A stretch of 64,000 nt of DNA from Limonium bicolor (GCA_023374045.1 CM041778.1:288835533-288899532); one strand, 5' to 3'. Shown: positions 32,604 to 45,447, counted from the stretch's first letter. Notes: generated from the sequence alone by a model not told the origin. Program-made: numbers and translations.

Positions 32604-35600
32604 TGTAACACCCCTACCGTTAATCCTGTACTTACCGTCTAATCGTCCAGGTAATCCTACTACGTCGCAGCGGAAATACTACTACTACTACTACGGCGGG
32701 TGATACAACGCTGCTAACCGCCCATACGGTTAGTAAGGCTTACTCTACCTACAGTTACGGTCTGATGTCTAGATATACCGAGCTACTACATTCCATACCG
32801 AATACAAAAGATAGCATACTTACATTGCTGGATTACCGAGTATTCGAAGTATTTAATTACATCACTTTCAAGTCTCCCAAAAATGAATGAGTTTCTACAA
32901 GCTACTCATCTATACCATCCCACAATCCTTCATTATTCAAAAGGGTGTACCCTATGGTACACCGGCTAACCAAAAACCTACAGTCGTGTACAACATAGTA
33001 CACCTTTCACACTTCATCAGCTACAGACAAAAAGAAATTAAAGTTAAACTCTTCGTCATCTTCACCCGTCTCACGGACCTGCGTGTAGTAAAAACATCGC
33101 CCCAAGGGGCTCAGCAAAAGCTACGCATAAACTCCACATATACCACGTGCTAACTAGGGTACACCAACTATTTAAGGTCGACTGTACATGCGGTTCATGA
33201 ATTTCACCCATACATGTTTTACATACATCATACATTCATGCTCAATACAATACACAATCCAATACAGCAGTACAATAGTACACACAATACTTACCTTCAC
33301 AAGGGTTAGCCAAGTTACGCATCCGGGTTAATCGGAATGCTATTTACTCTTTTACTCATTACACATTACTTACTCTTACTTTACTTACTTACTTTTCCAT
33401 ACTTGTTTACTCATTCTTACTTACTTACTTTTACTCATGTTAAGTCGGTATGACCTCCGGCCCGGGGACTACACCGTCCCACCACCGGGATTTACTTGAC
33501 TCACTAATCCAAGATGCTACCCATTTAAGGGGTTTGGGCCGTGGACCAGTTAAAGAGTCAGGAATTGGAGCCAACCTCTTGTGACTCCGCATCCTCACAC
33601 GTGGCCGAAACTATATCGGACTTCTACTCATTCCAATTTATTTACCAATTTCAGTTAGATTGGTTAGCTTTAACAGGAATCAGTTAGAAGTCCAATCGTA
33701 ATCACATTCGGTCACATTACAATATATCATACATACACACACTCATATTCATCCATACATTTCATGAATTATACAAACTATGATATAAAGAGAATTTCCA
33801 ACAAAGAACAATCTCATGATAATCACAGGTAAGCATAATATATCCGATTCGTGTGTTTATCTTATTTGGTGATCAATTAGCACACAACACACAAATCAGA
33901 GTAACCAAGGTAGCATACGAGGCATGAGGAATTCTTACCGTTCACCGTTGTACTTGTATCCCAATTTTCCTCCTGTGTTCACAATCCAAGTCCTATGACA
34001 TACATACAATCGAGTGATTAATCTAACTATCATTAACAAAACTCGATTACTCTTACGTTTCCTAACTCATACTTACTGTGCCTTTACAATTCTTTTACTT
34101 ACATATGGTTTACTTACTCTTCATTACTTATAAAACTTGTTTATACTCTTAATGACCTTTAAACATCCTTAATTAAGTCCTAATTATCTTATACTATCAT
34201 TACCATTCACTTCCTTACCTTAATACCCATTTAATACACTTAATTTTACAATTTTTGGTTGGTCCGGGACCTTGTCCGGGTCTTATGTCCCGGACCAACA
34301 CATGGTCATTATCCTCGGCTGATTTCATTGTATGGTCCGGGTCCTCATACTAGACTTGAGTCCCGGACCAAAGGCAATTAGAACTCTCGGGTATGTTTTC
34401 TCACATGGTCCGGGTCCTTATCCTTGAGGTAAGTCCCGGACCCATAAATCACCAAACTCACGGCATGTTTATTAGGGGTGGTCCGGGTCCTTGCACTGGA
34501 CTTAAGTCCCGGACCACTCCTTTCTCTAACTCTCGGATACAAATTGCAGCATGGTCCGGGTCTCTGTCCGGGGACTAAGTCCCGGACCTGCTACAGAATT
34601 TTGCAAATTTTACATTTTCTTAATCTGTTACATGTCAAACTTTGTCTAATTAATCCCCCATTGTTCCTACACTTAATCCCACATATTTTAGCACCTAATT
34701 AAGCTCATAAACATGTTTAAATCCATTGCCCATCTATTACACCCTTTTCTACTAATTCACTCACATATTTTCTAAGTTCTCATTTCAGCACTTGCATTTT
34801 CTTCCTTTAGTTGCATTATGCTACAGATTTTTAACTCTCACCTTCTTCATCTTTAGCTCCCTCTTCTAATGTCATTTCTAAAGCTCACAATACATTAACT
34901 ATCTCTCCTAACCTACCCACTAACTAGCTCTAATCAAGATCTGTTACAAAGATACATTTTCACCTAGTTTCTAGTTTTTAAGTGTTCTAGTTCTAGGTAA
35001 ATTTTGACATAACCTCCCCTAAATTCTTACACTCTCACCACATCATTTATTCACACATTGTCACTCAATTCACCTGTTTTCAATATCATTAACATACAAA
35101 GCCCTCACACATATATACTAAACACTAACCACTCCTAAAAATTCCTGCACGCTACATCAATTTCCCAACTAAGTTTTGACAGTTTCTAAATGTCTTTCAA
35201 GCTTCAAAATAGTTTAGTTCTTCCTACACATTACACTACTACTCATTACCATTTTGTAATACACATTTTAACTTCTAAAATCTGTTACATAAGTATTTAC
35301 AAAACTACACAAGAGAGCACAATTTACCTTGTTCTTCTTCTAGTTTGTTTTTCTTCTTCTTGCTTCTTCCTTCTTTCTTTCTTTTCCTCTTTTCCCAACA
35401 GCTATGTAGATTCAAAGCTCTACACTACAACCATTACACACCACCATTCAATTCTAACTAGCCCTTAGATTATATTAATGCTTTAAGGTAAATTTCTAGG
35501 GTTTAGGAAGTCATTACCTTGCAAAGGAGTAGGTGAAGCTTAGAGTAGCACAAGGGCAATATTTCTACTCCTCCAACAATGCCAAAATCGGCTGGAACAA

Positions 35601-36485
35601 AAGGGATAGGAGTTCACCACTTAGAAATTTCTATTTTGAGAATAAGAGCAAGAAAAGGTGGTGCTTTTAGATTTCTTTTTACCTTAAACCAAGGAGGTGA
35701 AGAAGGGGCTTCTAATGGTGGTCTTGAAGCTCAAAAGCAAGAATACCCATGGAGACGAAAATGCTTGTTTTCGAGTTTTGAAAGGAGGGAAGTGTTCTCC
35801 TTGGTGAGAGGAACACAATGGTATAGTTTTTGTAATTTTTGGTGAAGGTTTGATGGGTTAACAAGAAGAGAGAAGTGGAGGTTTTTTGTGAGTTTGCTCA
35901 CTTCTCCATTGTTGTCGCCAGGAAGGAAGAAAGGAAATAGAGAGTGAGGAGATGGGTGATGTACGTGAGTGAAGAAAATGAGGGTAGGAGAGAGAGTGAG
36001 TAAGTAAAGTAGTTTACTTTATGCTTTTTAATGTGTTTTGTCTTTTGCAAATGAAAAGAGAATTAAGAGAGTGTGTGAGAGGGGAAGAAATCGGCTGACA
36101 CATCCCACACACACAAACTTTACATTTTTATTTCAATAGTGGACACACTAGTTTGGGTTATTTACGCTTTTACCCCACAACTTCCCGTTTTTGTCAGCTT
36201 TTACTATTTTCTCGCTTTATTGATTTTATTGGTTCTAGACCTTCACTAATATTTATTAATGACTGTTTAGTTGACCAAAATTGTTACGAGTCTATTTGAC
36301 CCGCTTAAAGTCACGTTTTCCCGGTTTCCTCAAAAAACGTGCTTTAAGGTTCGTTAGCGTTTTTAATCCGTTTTAAGGATCCGTTTTCTTTGGGATTTGT
36401 TCCCTCATGATTATTTAGACATAATTAAGCTTCTAATTTACTTATTAGCCTAATTAATCACTATTTTTAATTACGGGGTATTTCA
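32604..36485 (-). repeat. 5' LTR of Element B (3882 bp)
   Basis: Plus-strand limits TGTAACACCCC and GGGGTATTTCA, next to the target repeat ATAAC at 36486-36490. It matches the 3' LTR end to end with mostly single-base differences. Promoter position is not obvious; a pyrimidine-rich stretch on the minus strand (about 36000-35870) corresponds to the leader-like part of the Element A LTR. Confidence 0.92.
34257..34588 (-). repeat. Hairpin array in Element B 5' LTR (five units)
   Basis: Same five inverted repeats as at 19578-19909, stems GGTCCGGG... / ...CCCGGACC. The fourth unit keeps the uniform stem here, while the 3' LTR carries paired changes. Confidence 0.75.
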
Positions 36486-36490
36486 ATAAC

Positions 36491-37830
36491 ATTGGTCTCC
36501 ATAGTTGATTTGTGAGTTGCTTGTTTTTGTAAGGCGGCTAAGGTAGTATCAGTTTGATTAGGTCCGTCATCAGAGGAAACCGGGAAAGGATTGACAGACT
36601 GCAATTTTGAAGAATATTGGGCTTATCTACCAAGGACTGAAAGCGGGAGCCAACTAGTTTAGAACCCTGACCCTCTTTCTGATCTGTAAGGCCCATTTTC
36701 AAATTAGTCTTGGTCAAATTACGCCGCCTTGGAACCATCCATTCACCATAGTCATTCGTAATATGGTCGGGCTCAACAGTAGTAGATTCTGGGATGAATC
36801 AAAATCCTTCATTTAGTTTGATTTGTTGGTTAGAACCATGAAATGGCAGGCCGAATCCTTGTGACCATAACATCCACAATAAAAGCACACTAAATGCAAT
36901 CCCTCGTACTCTATCTCCATCGTGTGATGACAAAAAAGATATTGGTAAGGAGGGTTTGGTTAGATCTACTTCGATAGCTACTCTGGCTAGACACGTCTTA
37001 CAAAAATTTACAGCAAAAATATCAACTCTCTTGACTTTCCCTACTTTAGATCCAAGAATGCTCAAGAATTCTTCATTGTAATACTAATTGGACAGATCCG
37101 GAAAACATACCAGGACCTCAAGATTGGAAAGAGCTTCAGAATTAGGAATAAAGTTTGGTAGCCATCTTCGAATTATAAGATAGTGGTCCATAATGGGACA
37201 AGGTCCTTAAGTAAGAACATATTGAAGATCTTCAGCATAGGCGAATGATATTTTATAGGATCCATTCGTTAAATCATCCATTGTGAAATCTCCTTGGAGT
37301 TTCCATCTGCCCTTAAGCCTATTAAAGAGCACACCCATCGATAGGTTTTTACCGAGCAATTTGGCAATGATTGTATTTCATCATGGCAATCTATATCGCA
37401 GCTTCTGTTCTTTGGGAATATAGATTTACGGCCATTTGGGGTCATCATCCTCCATTCCCTCATCTTTGTCATTTGAAATCTCTTCCAACCATTCATTTAC
37501 GGGCATTTCGGCATCCAATACGATTTTCTTGAAAGAAGACCGTGATTCCTGATTAAGAAGGGAAGAAGAACACTGTTTGGTACTTGACTATCAATATTAA
37601 TTTTTGAGTTCTATAAGTTTCAAGGTTTCTTGGCCAATTGTCCAGGAAGATCCATTTCTTCCATCAAATGAGATCAGATAAGAGAGTCGTCAGAGAAAAA
37701 GAGGCGGCGGCCGCGAGTTGTGGCCACCATAAAGGAAAAGGGAAAATACGAAACAAGCCAGACGAAGGAACAAGAGAGAGCGACTCTTGTACAAAATATA
37801 GACTTGAATGAACATTACAGCCCATTATTG
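36491..37830 (-). pseudogene. LINE ORF1 and 5' region, displaced by Element B
   Basis: Minus-strand continuation of the LINE at 13740-17922. Seen: the DUF4283-type segment of plant L1 ORF1 (GKVKRVDIFAVNFCKTCLARVAIEVDL, shown here as two parts: GKVKRVDIFAVNF and ARVAIEVDL) around 37040-36930, then after a frameshift a zinc knuckle CFYCGCYGHKDSAC near 36880-36840, and the GEWMVPRRRN motif near 36740 that in this family precedes the ORF1 tail. A candidate start region with ATGGTGGCCACAACTC lies at about 37727. The 5' limit is approximate. The reading frame is broken several times. Confidence 0.75.
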
Positions 37831-38547
37831 ACATATGAAGAATGAGGAAATGAGGACTTTAATGTAATACTTAATTAAGGAGCAATACTAATGTGTAAGA
37901 GGATGTGTTATACAATATGGGGAACTAATATTCAAAAATCTATCTATTTTAAATGTTTGATTGGTATTATCGTCGTTTAATATTACAAAGTTATGCATGA
38001 TATGTATGCAATATACCCACTTGGGGTAGGATTCGAACTAAAAATGGTGCGCGAAGGTGAAGTGGATCTTAACCGGACATGATGACAAGCGAAGCGGATA
38101 TCGACAAGCCTATCCTCTGGTTGGACCCGGTACATTGGTATCCATAACTATTGTAGTTCCACTTGGTTTAACTTCAAAAATTCAAAGTGTAAAAAAAAAA
38201 TGAAATTCCACACTAATGTTCGCAAAGCTTCATGCAATTAAAACTAGATTCATTTCAAATATATATATAAAAACTTAACTTTATGTAGCATACAAAAACC
38301 AATTTATGAGCTTATTGTATGAGATGAAATTCTATAACAAATATACATAATTCCCATACCGAGCATATCATTTTCATTTGATCGTCACTTTGAAAGTTAT
38401 ATGCACTTAATATGGAAAGGCAAGGGAGCAAGGTTTCCCTCTTTGATAGAGAAGTTCGATCCCGTGTTCCATTTTTTCACAACCTTATTCGATGTTGTTG
38501 CTTTTTTCTTGCTAACAAACAAAAATGAGAGATCGAATCATAGATCA
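37831..38547. other. Spacer without a recognised gene
   Basis: AT-rich. A minus-strand TAGTTCGAATCCTACCCC near 38020 recalls a tRNA B box but no A box or tRNA fold goes with it. Nothing else seen. Confidence 0.4.
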
Positions 38548-38805
38548 CAGGCCCGGCTCCTGGGCTGTGCAAACACACTGATGGAACAGGACCCTATATT
38601 TGGGGTCCAATTTTATTTACTCTCTTTAGAGTTTGTCATGAGAAAATAAAAAATTGTCCAAATTTATTTTATATGAAATGTTATAAGGGGTCTCATTTTT
38701 CATATTTTAATTTAGTAATGTTTTTTTATCTTAAATTAATTTAATTCTATAAGGGACGCATTTTAGATTTTAGCGCGGGCCCCGAAAATCATCAAGACGA
38801 CCCTA
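38548..38805. mobile_element. hAT-type MITE (258 bp)
   Basis: Flanked by the 8-bp direct repeat ATAGATCA (38540-38547 and 38806-38813). Left end CAGGCCCGGCTCCTGGGCTG; right end on the minus strand TAGGGTCGTCTTGATG followed by TTTTCGGGGCCC. This is the CAGGG-type terminal style of plant hAT MITEs, with imperfect inverted repeats. Non-coding. Confidence 0.78.
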
Positions 38806-38884
38806 ATAGATCATATTCTCTTTCAACTCATTACCTTCCCTTCTCAATGAACCAAACGTAAGGTGAGGTGGGTTAAGTTTAGTA

Positions 38885-38975
38885 CTCCTTCATATTCAAA
38901 ATATCTGTCGTTTTAGAGATGAATCTTGACATATTTAAATCCAGATTCAAAACATATATTTTAAATAGGAGGTAG
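38885..38975. mobile_element. Short Stowaway-like MITE relic
   Basis: Ends CTCCTTCATATTC and AATAGGAGGTAG with TA on both sides (38883-38884 and 38976-38977), and an internal AAAATATCTGTCGTTTTAG typical of Stowaway subterminal sequence. Decayed and shorter than usual. Confidence 0.55.
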
Positions 38976-40071
38976 TAATTACTAATGTGAGAAAATACTT
39001 GAGCTTAAGGTTTCAAAATCCAACCCCCAAAATCTAGTCTAATAACTCAACCTCCTAACTCTTAACTTTTACACTTGGTCCTCTCAAAACATTCTCATCC
39101 CAAAATTTTGGAAGAAATTAACCTCTAGCTTCCCATTTCATCATACCATTTCAAAATAAAGGTGGCCCACAAGGTAACAAGGTAGCCCATCTAGCTAACT
39201 AGCCCACTGGATACATAGCGTTCTATATAGACTACCTCATATGCCCAAATATTGCCACGGTACTATCATAATTTTGCTCTATTGCTACATATGGCCCCAT
39301 TTGCAGCACGACGCTATTTGTCTCATCTTCTCTCTTTTGCTGGATTCCACAATTCTATTACACATATTATTGAGTTGCAGCATTAGAAATGAGCTCCCAG
39401 CAACTCATGCCTTCGGGCCCGCTCAGATGGGAGATAAAGCAGGAGACAGATCTATGCTCCATCTTCTCTCAAACAGGTTATTGGCATGAAAATGCAGCCG
39501 CACGAAATTTTAGACTACCCTACTATCATCCATATTGGTATTGGCCTACTCTTTCCCTGAAATCCTCACTCATCAAGAGATTCAGAAAAAAACGATTGAA
39601 TGAATGCAAGAAACGGACCAAAAGCTCGAATCCGGCGAAACCCCCCAAAAAAACCACGAAAGCGACGTATAACAATCAAAACCAGAACATGGCATACACA
39701 AGTGCATTTAATTGGCTTGTTGAGTTACGATAACTAAAGCATACGACATATAAAACAAGCTATGTACTGATCATCGATCTTCATGGTTTCCTGAACTTCT
39801 ACTAACTACACCCTTCAAAAGTATGAAAGCGGGGGAAATAAGACATGCTTACTTTCCAGTCTCCAGAAGATACATAACTCTGCTACTGCACAACTCATTA
39901 TAGTCAACCCTAGAAACTAACAAATAAATCCAACTTCTTTCCTTGCAACTAGACATATGCTGCTTTGGTTGAACACAACAACCAAGCTGGAGAACCATCC
40001 TAAAAAGGGAAAGAAAAACAAAAGAGAGAGGGCCGAGCCAAATGTGCTTCTTCCAGGTTTACACGCACGGA
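38976..40071. other. Spacer and probable 3' UTR of the trihelix gene
   Basis: From about 39740 to 40071 the sequence is probably the minus-strand 3' UTR of the trihelix gene. The rest (38976-39740) shows no gene; open frames here are short and have no recognisable motif. Confidence 0.4.
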
Positions 40072-41977
40072 TTAGTAACTATCTGTCACAAACCAAAAGA
40101 AAATAGTATCAGTAAGAATTCCTTGATAAGAAGAATTAAGAAAGTAAGGAAACGATCACCAACTTAATAGCACATTGACGTGCGGCGGTTCAACCAGGAT
40201 TACCAGCAAACAAGCTAAAAATGGTTTTTAGTTTGCGTGCTTGAAAAGCTTCAGTTGTTAGGAATCAGAATTCTCTTTATTGCTTAGATCGCAAAACCTC
40301 AGATAGGAGTGGAAGCATGCAGAAGACACATAGAAAACAGATTGCACATACTCATCATAAATCAGACTTCACATTGACTCGACATATCGGTACCTAAACC
40401 AGATTTAGAGTACCAAATCCCAGGAATTGAAGGAAAACCAAAATTTCTGAAGAGATATTCATTCATGGAATGAGTAACTAAACATTGCAGCTGCTATAGA
40501 ACAAAATTCACGACAGAAAATCAGAAGATTTCCCAGAGACTACATGGGAAGAATCCTCAAAACTAAGTCTATTCAGTCAGATGATAAACCAACCGACAAT
40601 CATCATCAAAACTGCAAGTAGCACAGCTATCCTACATACATTTAAACAATCTCCGTTTGCAGCCAGATGCACTTTAAGCAACCGCACGAATCAAATTTGA
40701 GAAAAGTGAGGAGGATATGTAGCCATACCACAACCAAAGATTTCGTCAGCCCAAATAAGAATCATTGATCTTCTTAAACACAAAGCAGCAAACCAACGAC
40801 AAACAATGGATAGTATATTGCACATCTCGGAAGAGCAATTTAAACACAATAATAAGGACTGATTCGGAAAACAATTAAACCCAACATCATCAGCAGATCG
40901 ACCTTCCTGATTAGAAAACCACTCACCACCATCATCATGAGAAGAAGGTTTTAACCTCTTGATCTTAGCAAGCTGTAGCTGGGTATCCATCAAAACCTTC
41001 ATCCTCTCAAACTCCAACTCCTTTGCGAATTCCATCCTGTTCTTCTCCAACTCCACCATTTGTTCTTGCTTCATTGTCTCCACTCTCTCATATATCTCAC
41101 CAAATCTCACAATCGCCTCAGCCAACTGCCTACACCCACCACCACCACTCTTACCACCACACGATGTCAATGTTGTTGTTCTTCTCCTCTTCCCTTTCTC
41201 CCTCTTCCACCCGTTCTCCAATCCGCTCACCAACTTACTAGACCTGGGACACTCATCTTCTTCCTCGGACGATTCCCGTCGATCCTCCTCGGAAGATGTT
41301 GTAGCCGCTGCTGCCGCGGCCGCAAACGTCCTCCTAAAGAATGAATCATCCATCACTGTCTGTGCAGGTCGTTTCGGTTTGAACGACCTTGGACCGACAG
41401 GGACTGGGGAAGTCAGGGCTAACGCCTGGGAAGGTGGCGCCGGTTTCCGGTTGTGTTGATCGGATGGTGGAAAAGGGATCGGTTTCTTGACAGGAGCATC
41501 TCCGATGAGGGAATCGAGTTGGGCGTAGAATGGCCAGGGGCTAACATAACTGCCGCGGGATTCGACGGTGCGGGCTTTTTCGATCTTGTACTTTTTCTTT
41601 ATCGTGTCGATTCGGTTCTTGCACTGGATGTCGGTGCGGCGGAGTCGCTTCGTGTGCCCGTGTGCGGCGTTGACGGCGTCGGCAACCTCTTGCCAGTGTT
41701 TCTGCCGGAGATTTCCCCTGTTTAGGTCGAGGTGTCTCTCCCCCCACGCGTTAACTAGAGTTTGTGTTGCCTCCTCCGACCAGCAGTCCTCCCTCACCGG
41801 CATCGCCCGAGGAGGTGCCGATTTGTTTTGGTGTGTAGATGACGGTGGAGGAGGTAAAGCAAGCGGTGGAGGGGATTTTGACGGCCGGTGAGTGGGTGGT
41901 GAGGATGAGGTTTCTTCGCCGGAGCCGGAGTGGCGGTGATTAGCATCCATATCGGATTCTGATGATGATTGAGCCAT
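40072..41977 (-). CDS. Trihelix transcription factor, SIP1/ASIL-like, two exons
   Basis: The only host gene I recognise. Exon 1 is 41977-40927, intron 40926-40083, exon 2 coding 40082-40072, giving 353 residues. A proline- and serine-rich N-terminus (about 1-60) is followed by the trihelix (Myb/SANT-like) DNA-binding domain at about 64-155, with CWSEEATQTLVNAWGE, the Trp-containing second helix KHWQEVADAV, QCKNRIDTIKKKYK and the fourth-helix SPWPFYAQLDSLIG. A basic patch (KREKGKRRRTTT) and an acidic serine stretch lie in the middle. The C-terminal coiled coil at about 290-345 (IVRFGEIYERVETMKQEQM...) is typical of the SIP1 clade. These nuclear proteins bind GT-type promoter elements and often repress. 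Without splicing the frame would run to 40691 with an unrelated tail. Exact orthologue unknown. Confidence 0.9.
40083..40926 (-). other. Intron of the trihelix gene (844 bp)
   Basis: Strong donor GTGAGT at 40926-40921 and acceptor TTTGTGACAG ending at 40083 after a T-rich tract. Splicing leaves the reading frame only three more codons (Asp-Ser-Tyr, with Asp split across the junction) before TAA. This ending suits the family better than the read-through tail. Confidence 0.7.
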
Positions 41978-42110
41978 CGTTTACGACAGAGATGAGGTAG
42001 GAGAAAGGGAGAGGAAAATACAGAGAGAGAGAGAGACGGAATCTTGAAGGAAGTAGGGCGACGGAGCAAGTAAAAGGGGAACGTTGCCGGTGAAAAAGGA
42101 TACCGCGGCG
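41978..42110 (-). promoter_or_regulatory. 5' UTR and proximal promoter of the trihelix gene
   Basis: On the minus strand, CT-rich leader with a (CT)n run at about 42022-42040, common in plant 5' UTRs, directly before the ATG at 41977. No clear TATA box. Confidence 0.45.
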
Positions 42111-43507
42111 GGGGTCAAGGCTCAAAATGTGTAAGGGGGGATATAGTCGAGAGGGTCGGAGAATGAGGGCAAAATCGTAAACAAATGGGGTTACAATTAC
42201 GGATTCTGACTTCTGACGATGGTCAATTAATTGGTCATCGGCGGTGAGGACGAGGAGTAGCAAAATTGGGGAAGGTGTAGGAGAAATCACTTGGGCTGGA
42301 CTTGGGGCTAACCATACCCGTGCATCTCATCGAACATCAGTGGCAGGAAGTAGTCTATTTCATTTATAGACTGGATTAAAGGATCCTTCATATTGGGCCT
42401 AGTACAACAAATTATCGCTATTTCAAACTTTTTACTTTCTTCAAACCCGATGTCCTTAGACAAAACTATTTTCTGCCGCAGTCGGTCGATGGAGCCGCTT
42501 GGCCGCCAGAACTAATATAAGAGTGGAGCAGTAGTATTATGTGGTAGTCTCAGTTAATTTTTTCATTATAGAGATAATTTTATATTAAATTTTAAATAGT
42601 TACAAATTGTAAATTATAAACTCAAATGAAAATGTTAAATTGTTGCATAATTGTTCATCTAATTTTAGCTCTTAAAAAAAAACATTCATATATATGTTTC
42701 GACGAGTTTATAAATTTATATTAGTTACATGTGTATATCTATACATGTCAACAAAACTTATAATTCACCATACATGGTTTAAAATACATCATACGACAAT
42801 TATAATAACTCACCACGTAATAATAATAACTCATCATCAATTACAAAATTCATACACCATCTGATAACTATATAAATTCAAAATATATCATATAACAATA
42901 ATAATACACTACAAAACAACAATAATAATGCATCATCAGTTCTGAAATTCATACATCATTCACCCTTGTTAAATAATGAATCATAATAACGATTTTAATG
43001 AATCATTCCATCATTTTAGAGTATACACATTGTTGGTCTTTTTTGAAGAGCTTGGATTTGGATTAATAAAGGTGCAAAACTTTTCATTTTAGATTTATAT
43101 TTTACAAATAACTATTTAAAAAATTATTAAAAAGATGACACATATTTTGCTTCAAACATAGACATGGTAGGTCTTTTTTTAGCATGTGGTTAGGAGAAAA
43201 AAAAGAATGAAAAAAAGGAAAAAGCTAATGTAGCGTTTCATCCATCGCGTGTAGGGGGAAGTTAGACTTGGATGAGAGAAAATTTGTTTTTTTTTTCAAT
43301 AAGTGCAAAAATAAAAAATTATACCATTGTTCATCATTTTTCGTGCTCTTCAAAAAAAGATGCATCACGGATATGTTTTGGTAAACTTAAAATTTTATGT
43401 TTTTGAATGAGTATATATTAAGTATTTTTAAATTGAATCTTGCTTATTAGTAAATGAATTTTCTTTAATAATAAAATGAATCATTTTCATTAGTAAAATG
43501 AATCTTA
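42111..43507. other. AT-rich spacer
   Basis: No gene. Contains runs of ATAATAATAACTCATCA-like words around 42790-42960. The stretch 43060-43144 recurs as a diverged direct repeat at 45004-45092 (both contain TTTTCATTTT, GATTTATATTTTACAA and AAAAAGATGACACATA). Confidence 0.5.
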
Positions 43508-43880
43508 CCCCCAAACACTCTAAAAACCACCCAAGGAAAGTTAAAAACGTTGAATGCATTTTTAAGGTTTATAGTGCAGAGTTTTGTCGAGTCTGTAACA
43601 ACGATATAAAGTGTAGAACCAATGCCAAATAGATTACCATACCCCCCAAACACCCTAAAAACCATCCTAGGAATGCTAAAAACGTCGAAGGCATTTTTAG
43701 GGTTTAGGGTCTAACGACACTAAACCACAAACCTTAAAAAACTTTCGAGTCTGTAACGACGATATAAAGTGTTGAACCAATGCCAAAAATATTTCCCAAC
43801 CCCCAAACACTTTAAAAACCACCCTATGAATGCTAAAAACGTCGAAGGTATTTTTAGGGTTTATAGTGCAAGGTTAAGAT
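43508..43880. repeat. Tandem repeat, three imperfect copies of about 135-157 bp
   Basis: Copies begin CCCCCAAACACTCTAAAAACC-like at 43508, 43643 and 43800 and share GTCGAAGGCATTTTTAGGG and CGAGTCTGTAACGACGATAT blocks. The third copy is partial. Noncoding. Confidence 0.75.
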
Positions 43881-44350
43881 TCACTTAACAAAAAACAAAG
43901 GATTCATATTGTTTATATGAATATTCGCTTTTCTTAAACATAAGATTCACCTTTTTTTAAACAAATGATTCACTTTCAATAAATGAAAAATTCATACTGT
44001 ATGTTCTCGCATAAGATTGTGGTAGGATTAACTTTTACTAGTATTAAACAAAATATTCACTTGTTTTAAACCTTTAATTCACATTTAAAAAAACTTTGAT
44101 TCACATTTCTTAAACCTCTTATTTAATTTAGTTAAAACAATCTTAATTTACGAGAATCACTTTTCTTAAACCTTTGATTCACTTTTCTTAAACCTTTGAT
44201 TCACTTTTCTTAAACGGATGATTCATTTATAAAAACCTCTGATTCACATTTCTTAAACCTCTTAATCAATTTAGTTAAACAATCTATGCTTACGAGATTC
44301 ACTCTTATTACTCTGATTCATTTTGTAACAACTTGTGATTCACAAAATAT
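43880..44350. repeat. Degenerate 22-bp minisatellite
   Basis: Core at about 44159-44225 with near-perfect 22-bp units CTTTTCTTAAACCTTTGATTCA; flanking sequence contains more diverged TTAAAC / GATTCAC words on both sides. Confidence 0.7.
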
Positions 44351-44749
44351 TCACTTGTTTTAAATATATATATATTTTTTTTACTTGGATATGTATTAAT
44401 TCTATAAACATTAGTATAATAGTAAACAAAAGTACTATCACTTCTTGAGGCCCACACAAATAATTATTATATAAATCCAAATACATTCTCTAGGCCATCT
44501 ATATCCACCATTCCCTTTTTGTTTGAAAACCTAGATACTATGTCAATAATTAATCATGCAAGCTCCACCGTTCACATTATTTCATCCGCACAAATAACGG
44601 TTATGGCTTAAGATTATTGACCCATTTAACATAATGTTGACATTTAGAAAAATGTTACATAATGACTTGAAATAAATGACCATCATGTACATACTTTTAT
44701 GGACGATTGATCATTCTACAAAAAAACAAAAGTATTTATATTTAAATGG

Positions 44750-44912
44750 GTTAAACAGGTCGGGTTTGAGTTCAATGATTTTATATGGGTTGGGTATGGG
44801 TTGAAATTTTGTAACCCGATTATTTTTGGATCGGGTATGGGTCAATACAATTTTAATTGGGTTGGGTATGGGTGAGCTTCAACCCGACCCATCAACCCGA
44901 ATTGCCACCCCC
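44750..44912. mobile_element. Possible end of a hAT element
   Basis: The minus strand starts GGGGGTGGCAATTCGGGTTG followed by repeated GGGT/ACCC words, resembling hAT terminal and subterminal sequence. I did not find the opposite end or a target duplication, so this may be a solitary end. Confidence 0.4.
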
Positions 44913-45447
44913 AGAAACCAATACCAGCACAAAATGACAAAATAAATACCAAAAGACTAAAATAACCGTCGCCATATTACTTACGCCAGGTTCGAAAACG
45001 CGTAGATTAATAATGGTGTAAAATTTTTCATTTTGATTTATATTTTACAAGTTATATCTATTGAAAAAAGTCATTAAAAAGATGACACATATGTATCAAG
45101 TTAACAGCCATATGATTTCTACCTAAGCAACCACATCACATGACCGTTTAAAGGAACTGAGCCAGTTGACCACTTAATCGTTTCTATGTTTCCGTCATTA
45201 ATCAAAATGGAAGGATTATCATGTTTAAAAAACCAATTATTAATGACATTTCATAACGATAATGGAGGTATGGTAAAAGACTCAATCATTTATAGACGAG
45301 CTTGAATACTTCATAAAAGTGATGGTTCAAAAATCTTATTTATAAAAGCAATTTAGTAGCCAGCGCTGCTGCATTTTTTCTGTGTGGTGATAGGGTATTT
45401 TTGTCTTTTTAATTTTAGGGGTACTTTCTTTTCTGTTTTTCAGCTCT

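Larger units (their letters stand above)
17928..36485 (-). mobile_element. Element B: complete Ty3/gypsy chromovirus carrying an AlkB gene and gag introns
   Basis: Minus-strand element bounded by LTRs 32604-36485 (5') and 17928-21806 (3'), with the 5-bp target duplication ATAAC at 17923-17927 and 36486-36490. Order: 5' LTR, primer site for tRNA-iMet, gag (three exons), AlkB, protease, RT, RNase H, integrase, chromodomain, polypurine tract, 3' LTR. A hAT element with its own 8-bp duplication adds 4244 bp, so the element proper is about 14.3 kb. It interrupts a LINE. Premature stops in gag, AlkB, RNase H and integrase and a short deletion at the pro-RT border make this copy inactive. The Tekay/Del-like assignment rests on domain order, chromodomain and LTR size. 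Confidence 0.95.

Noticed and set aside
38010..38120. tRNA or tRNA-derived SINE, from a TTCGAATCC-type B box on the minus strand
   Set aside because: No A box at the right distance and no cloverleaf; the rest of the sequence does not fold as a tRNA.
40959..41891. Plus-strand open frames opposite the trihelix gene
   Set aside because: Antisense shadows of the GC-rich exon; the minus strand has clear trihelix motifs.
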